DNA of 13,176 nucleotides from Micrococcales bacterium. Lineage in GTDB: Bacteria > Actinomycetota > Actinomycetes > S36-B12. The stretch is from NCBI GenBank assembly GCA_002728915.1, contig PBWE01000022.1, positions 1 to 13,176 of the forward strand, in the 5' to 3' direction. Positions 8,245-13,176 of this stretch are shown piece by piece. Numbering within the stretch: position 1 is the stretch's first letter; every line of letters begins with the position of its first letter. The translations under genes were made by a program, and so were the position numbers. A model generated the notes under the pieces. The model did no database searches. It was not told the origin of the DNA and saw nothing but the letters and a program-made list of their open reading frames with translations.

Positions 8245-8258
8245 ACCCCGCCAGGGGT
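8245..8258. repeat. Short palindrome ACCCC-GCCA-GGGGT
   Basis: Perfect 5-bp arms around a 4-bp centre, located 53 bp upstream of the ppc ATG. Its right arm overlaps the left arm of the larger inverted repeat at 8256-8283. It may be an operator half or a chance GC palindrome. Confidence 0.35.
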
Positions 8259-8283
8259 GGCCGTGGTCGCGCTATCGGCCACC
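8256..8283. repeat. 8-bp perfect inverted repeat in the ppc/clpC spacer
   Basis: GGTGGCCG (8256-8263) and CGGCCACC (8276-8283) are exact reverse complements separated by 12 bp. The centres are about 1.9 helical turns apart, a layout compatible with a dimeric regulator. It lies 63 bp before the preferred ppc start and 67 bp before clpC, so one bound protein could act on both genes. If ppc instead begins at ATG 8285 or TTG 8294, this would be coding sequence. Confidence 0.45.
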
Positions 8284-8350
8284 ATGCGGGACAATGAGTA
8301 TGGCCGGAAAGTGCCGGCTCAACGATTTAGGATCGATGGGGTGTTGCTGG

Positions 8351-10861
8351 ATGTTCGAGAGGTTTACCGACCGAGCCCGCCGAGTAGTCGTTCTCGCCCA
8401 AGAAGAGGCGCGAATGCTCAACCACAACTACATCGGGACCGAGCACATCCTGCTCGGCCTGATTCACGAGGGCGAAGGCGTCGCCGCCAAAGCGTTGGAG
8501 TCACTCGGCATCTCGTTGGAAGCCGTCCGCGAGCAGGTCGAAGAGATCATCGGTCAAGGGCAGCAAGCTCCGAGTGGACATATTCCCTTCACTCCACGGG
8601 CGAAGAAGGTTCTCGAGCTGTCGCTTCGTGAGGCATTGCAGCTCGGGCACAACTACATCGGCACCGAGCACATCCTCCTGGGTTTGATCCGCGAGGGCGA
8701 AGGCGTCGCGGCGCAGGTACTCGTCAAGCTTGGCGCCGATCTGAACCGGGTGCGCCAGCAGGTCATTCAACTGCTGTCTGGCTACCAGGGCAAAGAGCCG
8801 GCCACCTCCGGCGCTGGTCCGCAGGAGGGATCTCCGTCATCGTCGCTCGTGCTTGATCAATTCGGTCGGAACCTGACTGCGGCGGCTCGCGAGGGACAAC
8901 TCGATCCGGTGATCGGGCGAGCGAAGGAGATCGAGCGCGTGATGCAGGTGCTCTCCCGGCGCACGAAGAACAACCCCGTGCTGATCGGCGAGCCCGGCGT
9001 AGGCAAGACCGCGATCGTCGAAGGGCTCGCTCAAGACATCGTCCGTGGGGAGGTACCTGAGACTCTCAAGGACAAGCAGTTGTACACGCTCGACCTTGGT
9101 GCCCTAGTCGCCGGTAGCCGATATCGCGGTGATTTCGAAGAGCGCTTGAAGAAAGTGCTGAAGGAAATCAAGACCCGTGGCGACATCGTTTTGTTTATCG
9201 ACGAAATGCACACGCTCGTCGGCGCCGGTGCGGCGGAAGGTGCGATCGATGCTGCCAGCATCCTCAAGCCAATGCTGGCGCGAGGCGAGCTTCAGACGAT
9301 TGGTGCGACCACCCTCGATGAGTACCGCAAGCACATCGAGAAAGACGCGGCCCTCGAGCGCCGATTCGCGCCTGTGTTGGTGGATGCGCCCGATGTTGAG
9401 CACACCGTCGAAATCTTAAGGGGTCTTCGAGACCGGTACGAGTCTCATCACCGCGTTTCCATCACCGACGGCGCTCTGGAATCGGCCGCTCGCCTGTCTG
9501 ATCGCTACATTTCCGATCGCCAACTTCCGGACAAGGCCATCGACCTGATTGACGAAGCTGGCTCTCGCTTGCGCATTCGACGGATGACGGCACCTCCGGA
9601 CCTGCGTGAATTTGACGACCGTATTGCCGACGCTCGTAAAGAGAAGGAATCGGCGATCGACGCGCAGGATTTCGAGAAGGCTGCGTCTTTGCGGGATGTG
9701 GAGAAGAACCTGCTCTCGGAGAAGGCAGAGCGCGAGCGTGAATGGAAGGCGGGCGACCTCGACGTCGTCGCCGAGGTCGACGAGAAGCTCATCGGTGAAG
9801 TTCTCGCGTTGATGACGGGCATTCCGGTGTCGGATCTGACCGAGGACGACATCGAGAAATTGCGACGGATGGAGGACGAACTCCACCGCCGCGTCATCGG
9901 ACAGGAAGACGCCGTCAAGGCGCTGTCGCAATCGATTCGCCGGACCCGGGCCGGTCTAAAGGACCCACGTCGGCCTGCGGGCTCCTTTATCTTCGCCGGT
10001 CCTTCGGGAGTCGGTAAGACGGAGCTGAGCAAGACGCTCGCGGAGTTCCTTTTCGGCGATGAAGACGCGCTTATCTCCTTGGACATGAGTGAGTTCTCCG
10101 AGCGCCACACGGCCTCACGACTGTTCGGCTCACCCCCCGGATACGTCGGCTACGAAGAGGGAGGCCAGCTAACGGAGAAGGTGCGCCGTAAGCCCTTCAG
10201 TGTCGTTCTCTTTGATGAGGTGGAGAAGGCACACCCGGACATCTTCAATTCGTTGTTGCAGGTCTTGGAAGAGGGTCGCTTGACGGACGCCCAGGGGCGG
10301 GTCGTGGACTTTAAGAACACCGTCATCATCATGACCACCAACTTGGGCAGTCGCGATGTGTCCAAGGGGCTTATGCTCGGCTTCGCGCCCGACGACAACG
10401 AAGGCAACGCGTACGAGCAGATGAAGTCCAAGGTTCAGCAGGAGTTGAAGCAGCACTTCCGACCGGAATTCTTGAATCGGATCGACGACGTGATCGTGTT
10501 CCATCAACTTACGGAGTCCGAGATCATCGAGATCGTCGACTTGATGATCGCTAGCCTGGAAAAGCGTCTGCAGGACAAAGACATGGCAATCGAGCTCACG
10601 CCTCCCGCGAAAGCGCTGCTCGCAGAACGGGGATACGACCCCACGTTGGGCGCGCGCCCGCTACGTCGCACGATCCAGCGGGAAATCGAAGACCCACTGA
10701 GTGAGAAGATGCTCTTCGGGGACTTGAACCCGGGATCGATTGTGGTGGTGGATGTGGAGGGGGAGGGTGATGAACGGACCTTCTCGTTCACGCCCACGCC
10801 CAAGGCGGAACTCCCCGATGCGCCACCAATCGAGACGGCCGAAGCCACCGAACAGGAGTGA
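8351..10861 (+). CDS. clpC: ATP-dependent Clp protease ATPase subunit ClpC
   Basis: An AAA+ unfoldase that feeds substrates to the ClpP peptidase in the cytoplasm. From ATG 8351 it has 836 residues. It contains two N-terminal Clp repeats (about 1-72 and 77-145), each with [10 protein letters not shown]31 and E106 match the phospho-arginine-binding glutamates of Bacillus ClpC. Walker A1 is GEPGVGKT (213-220) and Walker B1 LFIDEMH (281-287). ERRFAP (336-341) holds arginine-finger residues, and the UVR/middle domain spans about 420-475. Walker A2 is GPSGVGKT (550-557), Walker B2 [12 protein letters not shown] (618-629), the ClpP-docking loop has LGF (676-678) and sensor 2 is GARPLRR (767-773). 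The UVR domain and double N-repeat mark ClpC rather than ClpA or Clp[21 protein letters not shown] is the classic family start; in-frame codons back to 8237 are not conserved. GGGG at 8338-8341 is a weak ribosome site. A small membrane protein follows after 18 bp. Confidence 0.97.
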   Translation: MFERFTDRARRVVVLAQEEARMLNHNYIGTEHILLGLIHEGEGVAAKALESLGISLEAVREQVEEIIGQGQQAPSGHIPFTPRAKKVLELSLREALQLGHNYIGTEHILLGLIREGEGVAAQVLVKLGADLNRVRQQVIQLLSGYQGKEPATSGAGPQEGSPSSSLVLDQFGRNLTAAAREGQLDPVIGRAKEIERVMQVLSRRTKNNPVLIGEPGVGKTAIVEGLAQDIVRGEVPETLKDKQLYTLDLGALVAGSRYRGDFEERLKKVLKEIKTRGDIVLFIDEMHTLVGAGAAEGAIDAASILKPMLARGELQTIGATTLDEYRKHIEKDAALERRFAPVLVDAPDVEHTVEILRGLRDRYESHHRVSITDGALESAARLSDRYISDRQLPDKAIDLIDEAGSRLRIRRMTAPPDLREFDDRIADARKEKESAIDAQDFEKAASLRDVEKNLLSEKAEREREWKAGDLDVVAEVDEKLIGEVLALMTGIPVSDLTEDDIEKLRRMEDELHRRVIGQEDAVKALSQSIRRTRAGLKDPRRPAGSFIFAGPSGVGKTELSKTLAEFLFGDEDALISLDMSEFSERHTASRLFGSPPGYVGYEEGGQLTEKVRRKPFSVVLFDEVEKAHPDIFNSLLQVLEEGRLTDAQGRVVDFKNTVIIMTTNLGSRDVSKGLMLGFAPDDNEGNAYEQMKSKVQQELKQHFRPEFLNRIDDVIVFHQLTESEIIEIVDLMIASLEKRLQDKDMAIELTPPAKALLAERGYDPTLGARPLRRTIQREIEDPLSEKMLFGDLNPGSIVVVDVEGEGDERTFSFTPTPKAELPDAPPIETAEATEQE

Positions 10862-10863
10862 CC

Positions 10864-10871
10864 GGGAGGGG
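10864..10871 (+). promoter_or_regulatory. Ribosome binding site of the post-clpC membrane protein gene
   Basis: GGGAGGGG ends 8 nt before GTG 10880 and begins 2 nt after the clpC stop. It fixes the start of the next gene and points to co-transcription with clpC. Confidence 0.7.
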
Positions 10872-10879
10872 ATTCAGTC

Positions 10880-11347
10880 GTGACATCAGGTCCGCTCATC
10901 CCCGGAATGAACGAGTTCGACGGACCCCGTCGTCGCGTGCCGCGGATCGTGTGGTGGATAGCAGCTGCCTGTGGTGTGGTCGTGCTACTCATCGGTGTCG
11001 CAGGCTTCGGGGGGGGTGTTGGCCCCCTGCGGACGCTGGGGTTGGTGACCAGTGATCTTCAGCCTGTTGCGTACCGAACGACTCTCGATGAGAGTCAGAT
11101 TGAGGTAGCCGTCGCGCTGCCACCGGGAGGCTTGTGTCCGGATGCGGATGTTCAGGTGACGGCCTTCGAGCGGGGTGCGCGCGTCGAGCTTGAGGCCCAG
11201 GTGCAGAGTTCCCGGACCTCGGATTGCCCGGTGACGGGCATCGTCGGTGACCGGGTGTGGGCAAGTGTGGCCCTTGAGGCTCCGCTGGGTGAGCGCCAGG
11301 TGATCCGCGCGATGGATCGAGAGCCACTGCCGAGAGAAGACGCCTAA
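10880..11347 (+). CDS. Unrecognised single-pass membrane protein, small two-cysteine ectodomain
   Basis: I do not recognise a named family. The 155 residues begin with a short basic cytoplasmic tail (RRRVPR, 17-22), then one hydrophobic helix (about 23-42) and a glycine-rich turn (GFGGGVGP, 42-49). A predicted extracytoplasmic domain of about 105 residues rich in beta-type segments follows. Two cysteines, C86 and C116, could form a disulfide outside the cell. Positive-inside charge and the lack of a lipobox Cys suggest a membrane-anchored, not lipid-linked, protein. GTG 10880 has a strong ribosome site and lies 18 bp after clpC, so it is likely expressed with clpC. Its TAA overlaps the mutY stop on the other strand. 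The TM-flanking codons contain an eight-G run (11009-11016). A role beside ClpC is only a guess from position. Confidence 0.8.
   Translation: MTSGPLIPGMNEFDGPRRRVPRIVWWIAAACGVVVLLIGVAGFGGGVGPLRTLGLVTSDLQPVAYRTTLDESQIEVAVALPPGGLCPDADVQVTAFERGARVELEAQVQSSRTSDCPVTGIVGDRVWASVALEAPLGERQVIRAMDREPLPREDA
11009..11027 (+). repeat. Eight-G run and GC hairpin inside the membrane protein gene
   Basis: Eight consecutive G (11009-11016), then TGTTGG, then five C (11023-11027). Five of the G can pair with the five C. The run encodes glycines right after the membrane helix. Homopolymer G runs are slippage-prone in replication and sequencing; the reading frame as given is intact on both sides. Confidence 0.5.
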
Positions 11348-12210
11348 AGGGGCAAGGCGAAAGCACGTCCAACTCGTCGGATCAACCCTTCCGATTCCAG
11401 TGACTCCAAGGCTCGAAGCATCTGATCGCGATCGGCGGACATGTCCACCAAGAGATTGCTGTCCACCGCCGTCTCGGACTCACGCAGAACGCTGAGAATC
11501 CGACCGCGTGCTTGTCGATCACTGCCTTCGTAGCGCGGCTGTCGTCTACGTGCAGCCTCTGATGGCGGGAAGCCTGCTGATCGCCAGGCGCAGGAGCGTT
11601 TCAGTGGGCATACCGAGCACTGCGGCGTCGCCTTCGTGCACACGATGGCCCCGAGTTCCATGCTGGCGGCTGCCCATGCAGAAGGATCATCGGCCGCGGT
11701 GGCCAGTGCGTCCGCCAACGTTCGCTCGACGGCACTCAGGTGGGATGGTGGCTCGTCGATTCCGCTCCAGGCTCGGGAGATGACTCGACGCACGTTGACG
11801 TCCAGCACGATGGATTCGAGCCCGAATGCGAAGGCACGAATGGCAGCAGCTGTGTATTCCCCGACACCCGGGAGCGCACGAAGTGCTTCATCGCTGGAAG
11901 GAACGCGGCCGCCGTGCTGATCGGTGATCTGCTGGGCTGTTGCGTGGAGGCGGAGTGCTCGTCGCGGGTAGCCCAATCGTCCCCACGCCCGGACCGCCTC
12001 ACCCGAAGGCTCCGAGGCCAGGGCCGGCGGCGTGGGCCAGCGCTTCATCCAGTCCTGCCAGACGGGCTCGACTCGATGCACCGGTGTCTGCTGGAGCATG
12101 AACTCGGACACGACAACCCCCCAGGGGGTGGAGTTCCGCCAGGGGAGGGGGCGGGCGTTGTCATCAAACCAGGAGCACACGCTGGCGACCCGACGTGTGT
12201 TGTGCGCCAC
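11344..12210 (-). CDS. mutY: A/G-specific adenine glycosylase MutY
   Basis: Removes adenine mispaired with 8-oxoguanine or guanine in DNA. From GTG 12210 it has 288 residues: SEFMLQQTP with catalytic Glu36, helix-hairpin-helix LPGVGEYTA (113-121), catalytic Asp137 in VLDVNVRR, and the [4Fe-4S] loop C191-x6-C198-x2-C201-x5-C207. All these are one residue from their E. coli numbers (37, 138, 192, 199, 202, 208), which favours the GTG over ATG 12261, which would add 17 unconserved residues and overlap the divergent gene's start. The open frame reaches 12654, but the extra part lies antisense to the neighbour. The NUDIX-like 8-oxoG recognition domain is missing; a short tail (about 226-288) that looks like a winged helix replaces it, as in mycobacterial MutY. 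Its stop overlaps the converging membrane-protein gene by 4 bp. Confidence 0.93.
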   Translation of the reverse strand: MAHNTRRVASVCSWFDDNARPLPWRNSTPWGVVVSEFMLQQTPVHRVEPVWQDWMKRWPTPPALASEPSGEAVRAWGRLGYPRRALRLHATAQQITDQHGGRVPSSDEALRALPGVGEYTAAAIRAFAFGLESIVLDVNVRRVISRAWSGIDEPPSHLSAVERTLADALATAADDPSAWAAASMELGAIVCTKATPQCSVCPLKRSCAWRSAGFPPSEAARRRQPRYEGSDRQARGRILSVLRESETAVDSNLLVDMSADRDQMLRALESLESEGLIRRVGRAFALPL

Positions 12211-12246
12211 GGTACGGATCGTTCCATGGGAGAGCGAACGTCGCAG

Positions 12247-12260
12247 TAACGTGGACAACA
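12247..12260 (+). promoter_or_regulatory. Putative leaderless promoter of the BsuPI-like membrane protein gene
   Basis: TAACGT (12247-12252) fits the actinobacterial -10 pattern TAnnnT. Transcription starting 7-8 bp downstream would begin at the A of ATG 12260, giving an mRNA with no leader, a common arrangement in mycobacteria. No Shine-Dalgarno sequence precedes this ATG, which agrees. No -35 match is visible, which is usual for such promoters. Confidence 0.45.
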
Positions 12261-12901
12261 TGGCCGGCCTGATGCAACCCGTGGGACCCGAGCCGCCCGT
12301 CGTGTACTGGGTCCGCAGGGGAGCCCTGCTTCTCGTCGTTGTCACCCTGGTGCTGGGTGGCTGGTGGTTCCTCGGATCTCGAAGCGCAGCCACGCCGGAT
12401 ACGTCGACCGAGGTCGCTGCTGAGGAGACCGAGGTGCTCGAAGACGATGGGTCCGCAGCAACCGAAGAGGCACTGGCTACTCCTGCGGAGCCGACCGAAT
12501 GCCTCGATTCGGATATCGAGGTCACGGCAACAACGGACTCGTCGACGTATCGCGTCGGGCAGCAAGATCCGATTCTCACGCTCACGATCACCAATGTCGG
12601 GGACGTTCCCTGCTTCCGCGATATCGGGCCGAAGGCGAACGAGTTGGAGATCACATCCGGCGGTTATCACGTGTGGTCGAGTGATGACTGTTCCACCAGC
12701 GATGAGTCGGACAGAATCTTGATGGCCCCGGAGAAGCAAGCGGTGTTGATTTTGACGTGGAACAGCCGCCTCAGTCAGAAGGGTTGCCCGGACGAAGGCA
12801 AGGGCAGGAAGGCCAAGGCTGGTCGCTATGAGGTAGTCGGTAGGAACCTCGAAGTCACGAGCGATGGCACGCCGTTTGCCTTGAGTAACAAGAAGAACTA
12901 G
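12260..12901 (+). CDS. Single-pass membrane protein with four-cysteine ectodomain, possibly BsuPI-like
   Basis: No named gene recognised. The 213 residues comprise a short cytoplasmic part, one membrane helix (about 21-38, after RR), an acidic Ser/Thr/Ala/Glu-rich stalk (43-80) and an extracytoplasmic beta-rich domain (81-208). Cysteines at 81, 118, 144 and 176 could give two disulfides. The series LTLTITNVGDVPCF, HVWSSD, a proline-containing turn before a strand ending in TW, and AGRYEVVGRNLEV resembles the Ig-like BsuPI domain of Bacillus intracellular proteinase inhibitor; this is my pattern reading, not a search result. A DUF4232-like or other Ig-fold domain is the alternative. In mycobacteria a membrane protein of unknown function also lies in the mutY-radA region, so it may be a syntenic relative. 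The start is ATG 12260, with a likely leaderless promoter; the open frame upstream to 12032 is antisense to mutY. The stop overlaps that of radA. Confidence 0.8.
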   Translation: MAGLMQPVGPEPPVVYWVRRGALLLVVVTLVLGGWWFLGSRSAATPDTSTEVAAEETEVLEDDGSAATEEALATPAEPTECLDSDIEVTATTDSSTYRVGQQDPILTLTITNVGDVPCFRDIGPKANELEITSGGYHVWSSDDCSTSDESDRILMAPEKQAVLILTWNSRLSQKGCPDEGKGRKAKAGRYEVVGRNLEVTSDGTPFALSNKKN

Positions 12902-13176
12902 AAGGTTGGGTCAGGCTCACGCATTCCCGACAGAAGGGCGAAGGCCTGGGCTAGGTCGCGAACCTCGATGATTTCCACGTCCGATGTGCGCGACTCGAGT
13001 GCGGCGGTCGCGCCGATGGGTGCGAGAACGCGGGCGTAGCCCAACCGAACGGCCTCCGTTATGCGCTGACCGACCATCGGCACCCGGCGAACATCTCCGG
13101 ACAATGTGACCTCACCGATGGCGGCAATATCGAGCGGCAGAGGGGCATCGTTGGCGGCGGATCCGATTGCCAAGCA
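12898..13176 (-). CDS. radA: DNA repair protein RadA, C-terminal part (partial)
   Basis: RadA is a RecA-like ATPase and helicase that helps process branched recombination intermediates. Only the last 92 codons are present; the zinc finger and ATPase core lie beyond the window end. What remains is the Lon-protease-like C-terminal domain: an APLPLDIAAIGEVTLSGDVRRV stretch (split here by segment: GEVTLSGDVRRVP is the key element), then RITEAVRLGYARVLAP and a final DLAQAFALL helix. The GE-V-LSG-VR signature is typical of RadA and also seen in Lon and ComM; the flanking sequence and the mutY neighbourhood favour RadA. Its TAG stop overlaps the converging membrane protein's TAG within CTAG (12898-12901). 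Confidence 0.85.
   Translation of the reverse strand, partial: CLAIGSAANDAPLPLDIAAIGEVTLSGDVRRVPMVGQRITEAVRLGYARVLAPIGATAALESRTSDVEIIEVRDLAQAFALLSGMREPDPTF

Larger units (their letters stand above)
8193..8350. promoter_or_regulatory. Divergent ppc/clpC control region
   Basis: This 158-bp spacer must carry the promoters of both flanking genes. A -10-like TAGGAT lies at 8328-8333, 17 bp before the clpC ATG, with no clear -35. A small inverted repeat GCCGG-AAAGTG-CCGGC (8303-8318) lies just before it. Two further inverted repeats are listed separately. I found no match to the ClgR, HspR (HAIR), CIRCE or CtsR consensus sequences known from clp and heat-shock genes. On the minus strand no convincing -10 box for ppc stands out. 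Confidence 0.5.

Noticed and set aside
8237..8350. N-terminal extension of ClpC by 38 codons
   Set aside because: The family begins at [10 protein letters not shown]; the extra residues are unconserved and would cover the divergent control region.
8193..8350. ClgR, HspR, CIRCE or CtsR site before clpC
   Set aside because: TCGCGCTATCGGCC looked superficially like a ClgR site but does not fit the CGC-Y-N-A-N-R-GCG core, and no match to the others was found.
10738..10768. G-rich stretch at the 3' end of clpC as a quadruplex
   Set aside because: The G runs are mostly two long and are explained by Val, Asp, Glu and Gly codons of the ClpC tail.
12262..12654. Extension of the mutY frame upstream to 12654
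   Set aside because: This part is antisense to the membrane protein gene, is Ser/Thr/Val-rich and precedes the normal MutY N-terminus.

Overview
The window reads as ordinary chromosome from a member of the Actinomycetota. GC content is about 60% by spot counting. Genes are packed with gaps of 0 to about 160 bp, and many start with GTG or TTG. Several products match the actinobacterial versions of their families closely: class II lysyl-tRNA synthetase, type III pantothenate kinase, two-AAA ClpC, stand-alone GNAT N-acetylglutamate synthase, and MutY without the usual C-terminal domain. No order or genus can be assigned safely from sequence alone. I see no mobile element, CRISPR array, tRNA or rRNA.

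Layout. Positions 1-5469 form a plus-strand run with overlapping or abutting genes: the end of panC, then nadB, nadC, coaX, lysS and an argA-like acetyltransferase. This is a cofactor operon (quinolinate and nicotinate mononucleotide for NAD; pantothenate and phosphopantothenate for CoA) joined to a translation gene and an arginine-pathway gene. Only a 54-bp gap before lysS breaks the tight spacing. Positions 5496-8192 hold ppc on the minus strand, convergent with the argA-like gene. A 158-bp divergent spacer (8193-8350) with notable inverted repeats separates ppc from clpC. clpC (8351-10861) is followed after 18 bp by a small single-pass membrane protein gene, probably co-transcribed.

From 10880 to the end the strands alternate: membrane protein (+), mutY (-), second membrane protein (+), radA C-terminus (-). 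The two convergent junctions are as tight as possible: opposing stop codons overlap inside CTAA (11344-11347) and CTAG (12898-12901). The gene at 12260 has a -10-like box exactly where a leaderless actinobacterial mRNA would need it.

How the genes fit together. PanC makes pantothenate and CoaX phosphorylates it. NadB and NadC carry out the first and third steps from aspartate to NaMN, while NadA is not in view. PEP carboxylase makes oxaloacetate, the precursor of the aspartate used by NadB. ClpC, MutY and RadA cover protein quality control and DNA repair. The order resembles the known actinobacterial panC-coaX-lysS-clpC-mutY-radA neighbourhood, but panD, lsr2 and disA are absent from the places where they often occur, and ppc plus the argA-like gene sit between lysS and clpC.

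I find no clear sign of an undescribed system. The best leads are the 8-bp inverted repeat in the ppc/clpC spacer, the two unrecognised membrane-anchored cysteine-containing proteins flanking mutY, and the stop-on-stop gene packing.
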